In this document: positions 42,190 to 51,780 of the stretch, in pieces
Layout of the letters: each line of letters starts with the position of its first letter
How positions within the stretch are numbered: position 1 is the first letter of the stretch
Source: Guyparkeria sp016278265
GTDB taxonomy: Bacteria; Pseudomonadota; Gammaproteobacteria; Halothiobacillales; Halothiobacillaceae
NCBI RefSeq assembly: GCF_044582145.1
Contig: NZ_JBDODO010000003.1
Direction: 5' to 3' (one strand)
DNA: 64,000 bases
Made by a program: the position numbers and the translations under genes
Notes under the pieces: model-generated
Told to the model about the DNA's origin: nothing
Database searches by the model: none
What the model saw: the letters and a program-made list of their open reading frames with translations, nothing else

Positions 42190-43029
42190 TCACTCGGCCG
42201 CGCGATCACTGACATCGGCCGCCAGCTCCCGGCTGCGGTCACGCGAGGCACGAATCGCCCGGGCGAAAGCTTCGCGCACGCCCGACTCGTCCAGCGCCGC
42301 GATCGCCCGCTCGGTGGTCCCGCCCGGCGAACAGACCCGGCGGCGCAACTCGGCCGGCGAGTCGTCCGCCGCCAGCGCCAGCTTGGCCGCACCGAACACG
42401 GTCTCCAAGGTCAGCAGGCGCGCCACGTCCGGCGCCATGCCCATGTCCTCGGCCGCGGCCTGCATCGACTCCATCACGTAGAAGACGTAGGCGGGGCCAC
42501 TGCCGGACAGCGCCGTGACCTCGTCAATCTGCGATTCGGCATCGAGCCACTGCACCACGCCGACCGCCCGCATCAGCGATTCGGCATCGTTGTGCTGTTC
42601 GCGACTGACCGCCTCGGCGGCGAACAGCCCGGTCGCACCACAGCCGACCATCGACGGGGTGTTGGGCATGGCGCGCACGATCGCGGCGTGACCGTTGAGC
42701 CATCGGGCCAGGGCGGCGACCGGGATGCCCGCGGCAATCGAGACCACCAGCTGCCCCGCCGCCAGATGAGGGGCCAGGTCTTCGGCGACCGTCTGCATCA
42801 CCTGCGGCTTGACCGCCAGAACCACCAGCTGCGCGCCCTCGATGGCCGCGTGGTTGTTCTCGGTCGTCTCCGCCCCGAGCTGCTCGCCCAGGGCGCGTCG
42901 CCGATCGGCGTCCGGCTCGGCCACCACGATCGATGGCTTGGCACCGGCGGGAGCGTCCTTGAGCATGCCGCCAATGAGTGCGGCGGCCATGTTGCCGCCA
43001 CCGATGAAAGCTATCCGCGAGGCGTTCAT
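42190..43029 (-). CDS. proC: Pyrroline-5-carboxylate reductase
   Basis: Last step of proline synthesis, NAD(P)H-dependent. The 279-residue protein has the Rossmann loop IAFIGGGNMAAALIGGM, VVLAVKPQVM, AMPNTPSMVGCGATGL and the signature ALSGSGPAYVFYVMESM to CSPGGTTERAIAALDESG. The C-terminus is about 6-8 residues longer than in E. coli. Confidence 0.97.
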   Translation of the reverse strand: MNASRIAFIGGGNMAAALIGGMLKDAPAGAKPSIVVAEPDADRRRALGEQLGAETTENNHAAIEGAQLVVLAVKPQVMQTVAEDLAPHLAAGQLVVSIAAGIPVAALARWLNGHAAIVRAMPNTPSMVGCGATGLFAAEAVSREQHNDAESLMRAVGVVQWLDAESQIDEVTALSGSGPAYVFYVMESMQAAAEDMGMAPDVARLLTLETVFGAAKLALAADDSPAELRRRVCSPGGTTERAIAALDESGVREAFARAIRASRDRSRELAADVSDRAAE

Positions 43030-43104
43030 TGTCTCACCTGCCCTATGTGCGTGAATCCAGAACCCAGAAAAATAACACGAATGGCAACCGCCGGCCGCCG
43101 CCCC

Positions 43105-43767
43105 TCAGGAATCGCGCGGCCCGAACAGCGCCGTGCCCACCCGCACGACGGTCGCCCCCTCGGCAATCGCCGCCTCGAAATCGCCGCTCATCCCCATCGA
43201 CAGGTCGGGCAACGGTTCGGCCAGTGACGCGTTGAGCGCCGCGAGTTGAGCGAAGGCCGCGGTATTCCCCGGTCGCGGAATACACATCAGGCCGCGCAGG
43301 CACAGCGTCGGGTACTCGGCACACGCAGAGACGATATCGGGCACATCGGCCGGATCGGCCCCGGATTTGCTCGCCTCACCGTCGACATTGACCTGGATCA
43401 GCACGTTTAGCGGGCCCATCACCGGATCGCGCTGCTCGCCCAGTCGGCGCGCGATCTTGGCGCGATCGACACTGTGCACCCAGTCGAAATGAGCGGCGAT
43501 CGCGCGGGTCTTGTTCGACTGGATCGGGCCGATGAAATGCCAGGTCAACGACAGGTCGGCCAGCTCGGGCTGCTTGTCGATCGCTTCCTGCAGGTAATTC
43601 TCGCCGAAGTCCTGCTGCCCCAGCTCGTCCAGCGCGCGGATGGCCTCGGCCGGTTGGCGTTTGCTCACGGCCACCAACGTCACCTCGCCCGAGCCGGCGG
43701 GACGATCGGCATTCGCCACCTCGATGCGCTCGCGGATGCCGTGGTATGCGCTTTCTCTATTTCCCAT
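43105..43767 (-). CDS. PLP homeostasis protein YggS (PLPBP)
   Basis: A 220-residue single-barrel PLP-binding protein that buffers pyridoxal phosphate. The PLP lysine is in LVAVSKRQPAEAI; FGENYLQEAIDKQ, WHFIGPIQSNKTRAIA, CLRGLMCIPRPG and LSMGMSGDFEAAIAEGATVVRVGTALFG (the last shown in part: MSGDFEAAIAEGAT) complete the family pattern. Start at 43767 follows AAGGTG. It is divergent from pilT with a 132-bp gap. Confidence 0.95.
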   Translation of the reverse strand: MGNRESAYHGIRERIEVANADRPAGSGEVTLVAVSKRQPAEAIRALDELGQQDFGENYLQEAIDKQPELADLSLTWHFIGPIQSNKTRAIAAHFDWVHSVDRAKIARRLGEQRDPVMGPLNVLIQVNVDGEASKSGADPADVPDIVSACAEYPTLCLRGLMCIPRPGNTAAFAQLAALNASLAEPLPDLSMGMSGDFEAAIAEGATVVRVGTALFGPRDS

Positions 43768-43899
43768 CTTGCACCTTGTGCGTGTTCGTTTTACCTTGTC
43801 TGCAACGAGGGCCAAGCCGCGTCACTGCGGCGCTTCGGGCCCTCGGCAGGCACCATCAATGGACTATTCACGGGGCCCTCCCCCGCAAAGGACGATCGC

Positions 43900-44949
43900 A
43901 TGGCCGAATCCCGAGATATCGACTCCCTGCTGATGTTCACCGTCAAGAACGGGGCATCGGACCTTCATCTTTCGGCCGGTGAACAGCCCCGGGTGCGGAT
44001 TGACGGTGACATCCGCAAGGTCAACGTGCCGGTAATGGACCACAAGCAGGTCCATTCCATGGTGTACGACATCATGAACGACCGGCAGCGCAAGGAGTAC
44101 GAAGACAACCTCGAGGTCGACTTCTCCTTCGAACTGCGCGGCCATGCCCGCTTCCGGGTCAACGCATTCAACCAGAACCGCGGCGCGAGCGCGGTCTTTC
44201 GCACCATCCCCAGCAAGGTCCTCACCCTCGAACAGCTTGACGCGCCGAAGGTCTTCCAGGAGCTGTGCGACTACCCCAACGGCATCGTGTTGGTCACCGG
44301 CCCGACCGGTTCGGGCAAGTCGACGACGCTCGCGGCTATGGTCGACTACGTCAACGACCATCGTAACGACCATATCCTTACGGTCGAGGACCCGATCGAA
44401 TTCGTCCATGACTCCAAGAAGTGCCTGGTCAACCAGCGCGAGGTTCATCGCGACACCCACAGCTTCAACGCCGCGCTGCGCTCGGCGCTGCGCGAAGACC
44501 CGGACGTCGTCCTGGTCGGTGAGCTGCGTGACCTGGAGACCATCCGCCTGGCCCTGACCGCGGCAGAAACCGGCCACCTGGTCTTCGGCACGCTGCACAC
44601 CAACTCGGCGGCCAAGACCATCGACCGGATCATCGACGTCTTCCCTTCGGCGGAGAAGGACATGGTGCGGGCGATGCTCTCGGAATCCCTGCGCGCGGTC
44701 ATCTCGCAGACACTACTCAAGAAGATCAGCGGTGGGCGCGTTGCGGCCCATGAGATCATGCTGGGCACACCGGCAATCCGCAACCTGATCCGCGAGAACA
44801 AGGTGGCGCAGATGTACTCGTCGATCCAGACCGGCCAGGCACAGGGGATGCAGACGCTCGATCAGAACCTCAAGCAGCTGGTCACCCGCGGCGTCGTCTC
44901 CAAGGAGCTCGCGCGCGGGCGGGCAAAGAACAAAGAAGACTTCAGGTAA
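43900..44949 (+). CDS. pilT: Type IV pilus retraction ATPase PilT
   Basis: A 349-residue hexameric cytoplasmic ATPase that depolymerises type IV pili. Features: N-terminal PAS-like domain (ASDLHLSAGEQPRVRIDG), Walker A VTGPTGSGKSTT, Asp box ILTVEDPIEFVH, Walker B DVVLVGELRDLETI, His box FGTLHTNSA and the PilT-specific AIRNLIRE motif (TPAIRNLIRENK), essential for retraction. The start at 43900 follows AAGGA; the frame is open further upstream but overlaps yggS antisense. Confidence 0.97.
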   Translation: MAESRDIDSLLMFTVKNGASDLHLSAGEQPRVRIDGDIRKVNVPVMDHKQVHSMVYDIMNDRQRKEYEDNLEVDFSFELRGHARFRVNAFNQNRGASAVFRTIPSKVLTLEQLDAPKVFQELCDYPNGIVLVTGPTGSGKSTTLAAMVDYVNDHRNDHILTVEDPIEFVHDSKKCLVNQREVHRDTHSFNAALRSALREDPDVVLVGELRDLETIRLALTAAETGHLVFGTLHTNSAAKTIDRIIDVFPSAEKDMVRAMLSESLRAVISQTLLKKISGGRVAAHEIMLGTPAIRNLIRENKVAQMYSSIQTGQAQGMQTLDQNLKQLVTRGVVSKELARGRAKNKEDFR

Positions 44950-44955
44950 CGCGTA

Positions 44956-44987
44956 ACGCGCCTGGGTTAAGGCGTCACGCGCCTGGG
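44956..44987 (+). repeat. Short direct repeat after pilT
   Basis: ACGCGCCTGGG occurs twice, 21 bp apart, just after the pilT stop, preceded by a doubled TAACGCG. No known element was recognised; it may be slippage. Confidence 0.5.
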
Positions 44988-45132
44988 GCAATCCCCGAGG
45001 CAATCGTTTGGCGATCGGATCACGCCGATGCCGCGAAGGGAAGCTCTTGAAGAGCTCACGCCTCGCCTGAATACCTCATCCACGCCGGCCAGCCAGGGCG
45101 GCCGGGCGGACAACGCAAGCCGGGAATTCTCG

Positions 45133-46278
45133 ATGGACCGTCAGCAAGCAGCCAACTACGTACAGGCCCTCCTCAAACGGGCCGTTGAACGCGACGCCTC
45201 CGATCTGTTCGTCACCGTCGGTGCGCCACCCTCGGCCAAGATCGACGGCAAGGTCGTCCACCTGACCGACCAGAAACTCTCGGTGGAAAACACCCAGATG
45301 CTCGTCCGCTCGATCATGACGGACAAGCAGGTGGCCCAGTTCGAGGAATCCCACGAGGCGAACTTCGCCATCGCCCTGCCGGGGGTAGCGCGCTTTCGTG
45401 TCAACGCGTTCATGCAGCGTGGCAGCGAGGGCATGGTGCTGCGGATGATCCGCTCGGAGATCCCCAACTTCGACGACCTCAAGCTCCCCGGCATACTGGG
45501 CGAGATCGCGATGACGCCCCGAGGCCTGGTGATATTCGTCGGCGCCACCAGTTCAGGCAAATCCACCTCGCTGGCCGCAATGCTCGACTATCGCAACGAG
45601 AATTCGCGCGGTCACATCGTGACCATCGAGGACCCCATCGAATTCGTCCACAAGCACAAGGGATGCCTGGTCACCCAGCGCGAGGTGGGAGTGGACACCG
45701 AGTCCTTTGGCGCGGCGCTGAAGAACACCCTGCGCCAGGCCCCCGACGTGATCCTGATTGGCGAGATCCGCGATCGCGAGACCATGGACCACGCCATCGC
45801 CTTCGCCGAGACCGGTCACCTGTGCCTGGCCACGCTGCACGCGAACAACACCAACCAGGCACTGGACCGCATCATCAACTTCTTCCCCGAAGAGCGGCGC
45901 CAGCAATTGTTGATGGACCTGTCGCTCAACCTCAAGTCGGTGATCTCGCAGCGCCTGTTGCGCAAGCCGGACGGCGACGGCCGGGTTCCGGCCGTGGAAG
46001 TGCTGATCAACACCCCCCTGCTCGGCGACCTGATCTTCAAGGGCAATGTCTCCGAGATCAAGGAAGTGATGAAGCGTTCGCGCGAGCTCGGCATGCAGAC
46101 ATTCGACCAGGCCCTGTTCGACCTCTACGACAGCCACCAGGCCGACTACGACGAAGTCATCAGCAAGGCCGACTCGGTCAACGATCTGCGACTGCGCATC
46201 AAGCTCGACAGCAAGCGCGGTCTACCCAAGAGCCGCGAGGACGGCGCCGAAGACGATCTCAAGGTCGAATCCGACTGA
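45133..46278 (+). CDS. pilU: PilT-dependent retraction ATPase PilU
   Basis: A 381-residue PilT paralogue. Features: ASDLFVTVGAPPSAKIDGK, Walker A FVGATSSGKSTS, Asp box IVTIEDPIEFVHKHKG, Walker B DVILIGEIRDRETM and His box LATLHANNT. The AIRNLIRE position reads LLGDLIFKGN, as in PilU rather than PilT. PilU adds force to PilT-driven retraction and needs PilT to act. The start at 45133 (MDRQQAANYVQALL) gives the family length. Confidence 0.94.
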   Translation: MDRQQAANYVQALLKRAVERDASDLFVTVGAPPSAKIDGKVVHLTDQKLSVENTQMLVRSIMTDKQVAQFEESHEANFAIALPGVARFRVNAFMQRGSEGMVLRMIRSEIPNFDDLKLPGILGEIAMTPRGLVIFVGATSSGKSTSLAAMLDYRNENSRGHIVTIEDPIEFVHKHKGCLVTQREVGVDTESFGAALKNTLRQAPDVILIGEIRDRETMDHAIAFAETGHLCLATLHANNTNQALDRIINFFPEERRQQLLMDLSLNLKSVISQRLLRKPDGDGRVPAVEVLINTPLLGDLIFKGNVSEIKEVMKRSRELGMQTFDQALFDLYDSHQADYDEVISKADSVNDLRLRIKLDSKRGLPKSREDGAEDDLKVESD

Positions 46279-46382
46279 GGGAAGGCCTGGAAAATCATCG
46301 ACGACCCCTGCGGATCGCTAGGCCTCCAGAGGCAAGACGCAGTGCCGCCACCCGATCCGCGACCTGAAAAGGACCCCGCCCC

Positions 46383-47537
46383 ATGAGCGAACCGAGCCTC
46401 GACCCCTACCTGAAGCTGCTCGCCGACAAGGAAGGCTCCGACCTGTACTTCTCCAGCGGCACTACGCCCGCGATCAAGATCCAGGGCGAGATGCGCTTTA
46501 TCGGCAAGGACCGGTTGCGCGCCGGCCAGGTCGAGGAGCTGGCCCGCTCGGTGCTCAACCAGCATCAGATCGACGATTTCCTCGAGAATCTCGAGCTCAA
46601 CGTCGCGCTGTCACGTCCGGGCACCGGCCGTTTCCGGATGAACGTGTTCATGCAGCGTGGCGAGTGGTCGCTGGTGATCCGCTACATCCAGGCGGAAATT
46701 CCGCGTGCGGCCGACCTCAACCTGCCGATGGTGGTCGAGGACCTGATCGTCGAGCGCCGCGGACTGATTTTGGTCGTCGGCGCGACCGGCTCGGGCAAGT
46801 CCACCACGCTGGCCGCCATGATCGACCATCGCGCCGAAACGCGCCCCGGGCATATCCTCACGGTTGAGGACCCGATGGAATTCGCCTTCAAGCACCGCAA
46901 TTCGGTGGTCAACCAGCGCGAGGTGGGGGTCGATACCCGCTCGTACGCCGCGGCACTCAAGGAGGCCCTCCGCGAGGCACCGGACGTAATCATGATCGGC
47001 GAGGTGCGCGACCGCGCGACCATGGAACACGCGCTGGCCTATGCCGACACCGGCCACCTGTGCATCAGCACCCTCCATGCGACCAACGCCAACCAGGCAC
47101 TCGATCGCATCATCCGCTTCTTCCCGTCCGAATCGCGCGACCAGTTGCTGATGGACCTATCGATGAACCTCAAGGCGATCATTTCGCAGCGCCTGATCAT
47201 CGGCAGTGGTGGCAAGCGACTACCGGCGGTGGAAATCCTGGTCAACACCCCATTGGTCTCCGACCTGATCAAGCGCGGCGAGGTCGACGCGATCAAGGAA
47301 TCCATGGAGAAGAATGCCTCCAGCGGGTCCATGACATTCGACATGTCGGTCTTGGAACTCTTCAAAAAAGGCCTGATATCGCGCAACGAGGCGCTGGAGA
47401 ATGCCGACAGTCGCAGCAACATGGAATGGCTGATGAGCTTCGGCAGTGGCCAGGACGAACTCAAGGCCGCGGCAGCCGACTCCAGCGGCATCAAGAGCGA
47501 CAAGTCGGACAGCAACGAACTGCCGCCGCTGGACTGA
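46383..47537 (+). CDS. Second PilU-like retraction ATPase
   Basis: A 384-residue PilT/PilU family ATPase, clearly distinct from its neighbour. Features: GSDLYFSSGTTPAIKIQG, Walker A VVGATGSGKSTT, Asp box ILTVEDPMEFAFKHRN, Walker B DVIMIGEVRDRATM and His box ISTLHATNA. The motif equivalent to AIRNLIRE is LVSDLIKRGE, so it is PilU-type. The C-terminal ~25 residues are Ser/Asp-rich. Annotation pipelines would also call it PilU. It begins 104 bp after the first pilU. It may be a second PilT helper or act on another filament. Confidence 0.9.
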   Translation: MSEPSLDPYLKLLADKEGSDLYFSSGTTPAIKIQGEMRFIGKDRLRAGQVEELARSVLNQHQIDDFLENLELNVALSRPGTGRFRMNVFMQRGEWSLVIRYIQAEIPRAADLNLPMVVEDLIVERRGLILVVGATGSGKSTTLAAMIDHRAETRPGHILTVEDPMEFAFKHRNSVVNQREVGVDTRSYAAALKEALREAPDVIMIGEVRDRATMEHALAYADTGHLCISTLHATNANQALDRIIRFFPSESRDQLLMDLSMNLKAIISQRLIIGSGGKRLPAVEILVNTPLVSDLIKRGEVDAIKESMEKNASSGSMTFDMSVLELFKKGLISRNEALENADSRSNMEWLMSFGSGQDELKAAAADSSGIKSDKSDSNELPPLD

Positions 47538-47587
47538 TCAACGTGGCTTGCGTTTGCCCCGACGGACCACGATAATCCTCGACTCCT

Positions 47588-47661
47588 GCGGGTGTAGCTC
47601 AATGGTAGAGCAGAAGCTTCCCAAGCTTAAGACGAGGGTTCGATTCCCTTCACCCGCTCCA
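47588..47661 (+). tRNA. tRNA-Gly(CCC)
   Basis: A 74-nt cloverleaf with encoded CCA. Acceptor arm GCGGGTG/CACCCGC, D-arm GCTC...GAGC, anticodon loop TTCCCAA giving anticodon CCC, T-arm AGGGTTCGATTCCCT. It closely follows E. coli tRNA-Gly(CCC). The 27-43 pair at the top of the anticodon stem is a G-A mismatch. Confidence 0.95.
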
Positions 47662-47785
47662 GTTTTCCCGGACGCCGCCCGCCACACGCCCGTGCCCCAC
47701 GGGGCTGTTGGCAACCCCGCCTGATTCCGCCGAGGCGGCGATCGGGCCATGTCCGGCAGCGGCCGCCAGATGGCATGATCCTCCC

Positions 47786-48868
47786 GTGAGCTCGACCCGC
47801 TTCGACATCATCGTCGTCGGTGCCGGCATTGCCGGCCTGACCAGCGCGCTCGCCCTGCAGCGGGACGGCGCCAGCGTGGCCGTACTCGATCGCCATCGCG
47901 CTGGCACCGAGGCCTCCTGGGCCGGCGGCGGCATCCTCTGCCCGCTGTACGCCTGGCGCTACCCCCAGCCCGTACTGGCCCTCGCTGCTGACGGCATGCG
48001 CCGTTACGCCGACCTGCTCGCCTCGCTCGACTCCAACGTCGATCCAGAGCGCTGGGTCACCGGCATGGAAATCCTCGATCCGGTTGGCGAAGGCGAGAGC
48101 ATCGAATCAATCAGTGTGACACTCGCATCGGCCGGCATCGCCCACCAGTGGCGACCGCAAGGCAAGCACGACGATGATGCGCTTTGGCTGCCCGAGGTAG
48201 CCAACGTGCGCAACCCCTATCTGCTGGACGCGCTCGTTGACACGTTAATCGCCCGAGATATCGAGCTGCGCGAGCAATGCGCAGCCGACAAGGTGTTGCT
48301 GAGTGAGGGTCGTGTGAGTGGGGTGTCGACCAGCGAGGGTGATCTGCACGCCGACCGAGTGGTGATTACGGCCGGTGCCTGGAGCGAGGCGCTGATCCCG
48401 GGCCTGCCGGCAGGCAGCCTGTTCCCGGTTCGTGGGCAGATGCTGCGCCTGGAACCCCGGTCGGAGAACGGGCTCGATCGCATCCTGATGGAAAATGGTG
48501 TGTACCTGATCCCGCGACGCGACGGCTCGGTGGTGGTGGGCTCGACGGTGGAATACGCGGGCTTTGACAAGACGGTGGATGCCGAGGCCCAGGCCCGGCT
48601 GCACACCCACGCCTGCCGGCTTTGGCCGCAGCTGGCCGGGGCCCGCATCACGCATCGCTGGGCGGGCCTGCGGCCCGGTTCGAGCGACGAGATCCCACTG
48701 CTTGGAGAGCATCCCTCGATTGCCGGCTTGTGGGTCAATACCGGCGGCTTTCGCAATGGGCTGGCCATGGCCCCGGCGACCGCCGAACTGCTCGCCCACC
48801 GCATGGCCGGACGCCCGACATCCATGGACCCGGCACCCTATCGCCTAGAGCGCCTGATCGAGAGCTGA
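47786..48868 (+). CDS. thiO: FAD-dependent glycine oxidase ThiO
   Basis: Makes iminoglycine (dehydroglycine) for the thiazole of thiamine in aerobes. The 360-residue DAO-family flavoenzyme has the Rossmann motif DIIVVGAGIAGLTSALAL, the ThiO-typical TEASWAGGGILCPLYAWRYP, PVRGQMLRL, YLIPRRDGSVVVGSTVE and the C-terminal RPGSSDEIPLLGEHP. The GTG start at 47786 is the only one that gives a family-like N-terminus. No thiamine riboswitch or other thi gene lies nearby. Confidence 0.9.
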   Translation: MSSTRFDIIVVGAGIAGLTSALALQRDGASVAVLDRHRAGTEASWAGGGILCPLYAWRYPQPVLALAADGMRRYADLLASLDSNVDPERWVTGMEILDPVGEGESIESISVTLASAGIAHQWRPQGKHDDDALWLPEVANVRNPYLLDALVDTLIARDIELREQCAADKVLLSEGRVSGVSTSEGDLHADRVVITAGAWSEALIPGLPAGSLFPVRGQMLRLEPRSENGLDRILMENGVYLIPRRDGSVVVGSTVEYAGFDKTVDAEAQARLHTHACRLWPQLAGARITHRWAGLRPGSSDEIPLLGEHPSIAGLWVNTGGFRNGLAMAPATAELLAHRMAGRPTSMDPAPYRLERLIES

Positions 48869-48900
48869 CGCCAGCCCCTAGATGAGAACCAAGTCACGCG

Positions 48901-49239
48901 TTAGAGCGCGTCCTCGTTCTCCTCGCTGGTACGAATGCGCACCGCACGCCCCACGGGTGAAACGAAGATCTTGCCGTCGCCGATCTTGCCCGAATAGGCC
49001 GCCTTGACGATGGCATCGACGACCGGATCTTCCTGGTCGTCGCTGACCACCACCTCGAGCTTCACCTTGGGCAGGAAATCGACCACGTACTCGGCACCGC
49101 GATAAAGCTCGGTGTGCCCCTTCTGCCGGCCGAAACCCTTGACCTCGGTGGCAGTCAGGCCGTTGATGCCCAAATCCATCAGGGCAGTGCGCACATCGTC
49201 CAGCCGAAACGGCTTGATAATCGCTTCGATCTTCTTCAC
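48901..49239 (-). CDS. glnB: Nitrogen regulatory protein P-II
   Basis: A 112-residue trimeric signal protein that senses 2-oxoglutarate and ATP/ADP. The T-loop ELYRGAEYVVDFLPK carries the uridylylated Tyr51; ATP-site residues are in EVKGFGRQKGH and GKIGDGKIFV. The sequence looks nearer to GlnB than GlnK, and no amtB is adjacent. The GTG start at 49239 has GGAG 8 bases upstream. It follows priA by 88 bp on the same strand. Confidence 0.9.
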   Translation of the reverse strand: MKKIEAIIKPFRLDDVRTALMDLGINGLTATEVKGFGRQKGHTELYRGAEYVVDFLPKVKLEVVVSDDQEDPVVDAIVKAAYSGKIGDGKIFVSPVGRAVRIRTSEENEDAL

Positions 49240-49327
49240 GTCGCTATTCTCCAGACAAGGGGATTTCCCCATAGTGTAATGCACTCGATCGGCCAGCAGA
49301 GCAAGCTGACCAGTGAAGCTAGGGAAA

Positions 49328-51574
49328 CTAGGCCAGATCGATCGGGTCGACATCGATCGACCAGCGCAGCCGCCCGCCCAGCCGACGGCTGCCAACCGAA
49401 TCGTCCACCTGCCACAAGGCACGGTGCAAGGTACTGCGCACCCGCGCGAGCAGTAACAGCTGGAAACGATACCGCCCGGCCCGACGTGCTAGCGGCGCCG
49501 GCACCGGCCCCCAGACGGACAATTCCTCGCCGAAACTTTCCCGCAACTCCACGGCGACCTTCGTCAGAAACGCGCGGGCGGTATCCGCTTGCGGCGCATC
49601 GGCGCGGATCAGCCCGGCAAAGCGCGTCGGCGGCAACTCGGCCTGTTCTCGCTCGGTCAGCTGGGCCGCCATCACCGCCTCGTAGTCCTCCGCCAGCAGC
49701 CGGCGCAGCACGGGATGATCGGGGTCGTGGGTCTGCACCAGCACCTCGCCCGGACGCTCGGCGCGCCCGGCACGCCCGGCCACCTGCAACAGCGACTGGG
49801 CAAACCGCTCGGGGCCGCGAAAATCCGAGGCGAACAGCGCCTGATCCGCATTGACCACGCCCACCAGCGTCACGCCGGGAAAATCGTGCCCCTTGACCAG
49901 CATCTGCGTGCCCACCACCAGCCGGGCCTCGCCTCGGGCGATGCGCGCAAGGCTTTCGGCCATCACGCCCTTGCCGGCGGTGGCATCCCGGTCCAGGCGC
50001 ACGATGCCAAAACCCGGAAAGCGCGCGGCGAGCACGTCCTCGAGTTGCTCGGTGCCCAACCCGCGCACCGACAACGGGGCCTGGCACGACGGGCAGTCCG
50101 CCGGCACGCCCTGCTCGTAACCGCAGTGATGGCAGCGCAACCGACCGATCTGCCGGTGCCAGGTCAGGAAGGCATCGCAATGCGGGCACCCGGCGACATA
50201 ACCGCAGGCATGGCAGAGCAGGCTCGGGGCATAGCCACGCCGGTTGAGATAGAGCATCACCTGCCCGCCATCGAGCAGGTGGCGTTCGATCGCCCTCAAC
50301 AAGGCCGGCGAAAGCCCCGCCTCCATGGTCTGGCCTCGCACGTCCAGGCAATGGATGGCGGGCATGCGTGCCCCGGTGGCCCGTTCGCTCAGCCGCAGGT
50401 GGCGATAGCGTCCCGCCCAGGCATGACGCAGGCTTTCCAGCGACGGCGTCGCCGAGCCCAATAGAATGGGGATGCCCAGTTGCCGCGCCCGCCAGACCAG
50501 CACGTCGCGGGCGTGATAAAGAAATCCCTCCTGCTGCTTGAGCGCGGCATCGTGCTCCTCGTCGACCACGATCAGGCCCGGACGGGCCAACGGCACGAAG
50601 GCCGCCGAGCGCGTCCCGATCACCAGCCCGGCCGTGCCGGCGGCAACCGCGCGCCACGCGGTCAGGCGCTCACCATCGGCCAGCCCCGAGTGCAGGACGG
50701 CCGGCTGCACCGCCAGTCGCCGTGCAAATCGGTCGATCAGTTGCGGGGTGAGCGATATCTCGGGCACCACCACCAGCACCTGCCGACCGGCGGCGAGCTC
50801 GCGCTCGATCAGGGCAAGGTAGACCTCGGTCTTACCGCTGCCGGTCACCCCGTGGAGCAACCAGGCCTGGAACCCGTCGCCGCCGGAGACGACGGCCTCG
50901 ACCGCGTCTTGCTGTTGTTGATTGAGGGCAGGCGCCACCTCGCTCCCCGGCTCGGCCGGCACCGGCCACTCGGCGGGCGCCGAGATCCGGGTCGACTCGG
51001 CCCAGCCCTTCTCCACCAGCCGGCGGCGCACTGCAGCCGGCCCCAGCCTGGCGGCCGGCACGGGTTGGTTCGATGCAGCCAGCGCCTCCAGCGCCTCGCG
51101 TTGCCGCTCGCCCCGCGCCGCTCCATCGTTCAACGCCTTCCGGCCGGCGGGGGTCGATGCCAGCGCCTCGACCTCGAGACGGCGCTCGCCACGCAGGATC
51201 TTGGGCAGAGCGGCGAAGACGACGTCACCCAACGGGTGGTGGTAATAGGCCGCCGCCCAGCGCAGGCAGGCCAGCGTCTCGGCATCCAGCAGCGGCGCCT
51301 CATCCAACACCTCGAGTATCGGCCGGGTCTCCTGCTCATCGTTCGGGGCCGGTTCGAGCACCAGCGCCACCCGCTCGGACTGGCCGAAGGGCACGCGCAC
51401 CCGCACGCCGGGCGCAGGCACTGGCCCCACGGCGAGATCGAAATGGTAGGTAAACCCTCCGAAAAATGGCCCCGGCACCACCGCCGTCCAGGCGGTCACG
51501 GCGACGGCAGGCACATCGGGGCGTGCCGGCGTATCAGGGTGATCCGGGGGGTAATCGGGGGTGTCGAGATCCAT
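49328..51574 (-). CDS. priA: Primosomal helicase PriA
   Basis: Replication-restart helicase of 748 residues. The N-terminal 3'BD includes FTYHFDLAVGPVPAPGVRVRVPFG (in part), and the helicase core has Walker A LLHGVTGSGKTEVY, DEEHDAALKQQEGF and GSATPSLESL. Zinc-binding cysteines occur in CHACGYVAGCPHC and CHHCGYEQGVPADCPSC. C-terminal helicase motifs include GTQMLVKGHDFPGVTLVGV and QVAGRAGR. The start at 51574 is not backed by a clear ribosome site. Confidence 0.95.
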   Translation of the reverse strand: MDLDTPDYPPDHPDTPARPDVPAVAVTAWTAVVPGPFFGGFTYHFDLAVGPVPAPGVRVRVPFGQSERVALVLEPAPNDEQETRPILEVLDEAPLLDAETLACLRWAAAYYHHPLGDVVFAALPKILRGERRLEVEALASTPAGRKALNDGAARGERQREALEALAASNQPVPAARLGPAAVRRRLVEKGWAESTRISAPAEWPVPAEPGSEVAPALNQQQQDAVEAVVSGGDGFQAWLLHGVTGSGKTEVYLALIERELAAGRQVLVVVPEISLTPQLIDRFARRLAVQPAVLHSGLADGERLTAWRAVAAGTAGLVIGTRSAAFVPLARPGLIVVDEEHDAALKQQEGFLYHARDVLVWRARQLGIPILLGSATPSLESLRHAWAGRYRHLRLSERATGARMPAIHCLDVRGQTMEAGLSPALLRAIERHLLDGGQVMLYLNRRGYAPSLLCHACGYVAGCPHCDAFLTWHRQIGRLRCHHCGYEQGVPADCPSCQAPLSVRGLGTEQLEDVLAARFPGFGIVRLDRDATAGKGVMAESLARIARGEARLVVGTQMLVKGHDFPGVTLVGVVNADQALFASDFRGPERFAQSLLQVAGRAGRAERPGEVLVQTHDPDHPVLRRLLAEDYEAVMAAQLTEREQAELPPTRFAGLIRADAPQADTARAFLTKVAVELRESFGEELSVWGPVPAPLARRAGRYRFQLLLLARVRSTLHRALWQVDDSVGSRRLGGRLRWSIDVDPIDLA

Positions 51575-51685
51575 GACGCGGAGGATACCGCAGGGGCGGC
51601 GGTCGCCGTCGACCAAGAATGGGTGAGACCGGCAAAGGACAAGTAATCAGCCAGGGGACAGTGCCTTCACTCAATCATCAACGGC

Positions 51686-51713
51686 TTGACTATCCCCGAC
51701 CGTATGGCATAAT
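51686..51713 (+). promoter_or_regulatory. Sigma-70 promoter for rpsT
   Basis: TTGACT and CATAAT are separated by 16 bp, five matches each to consensus. It lies about 70 bp upstream of the rpsT GTG. Confidence 0.7.
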
Positions 51714-51780
51714 CCCGCGCCTTGAATTGATATTTACATCAAGCTCATCCGACCTTATAGCCGAATCGAGGAGTTTACCC

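Noticed and set aside
41530..43227. A 565-codon plus-strand frame across yggT and proC
   Set aside because: It lies antisense to two complete, well-conserved genes and shows no domain.
43474..43899. A longer PilT start upstream
   Set aside because: The extension is antisense to yggS, has no PilT homology, and ATG 43900 has a ribosome site.
47662..47785. Thiamine riboswitch upstream of thiO
   Set aside because: The conserved CTGAGA and ACCTGAT segments are not found between the tRNA and the GTG start.
48869..48900. Terminator between thiO and the P-II gene
   Set aside because: No stem-loop with a T tract is present in the 32-bp gap.
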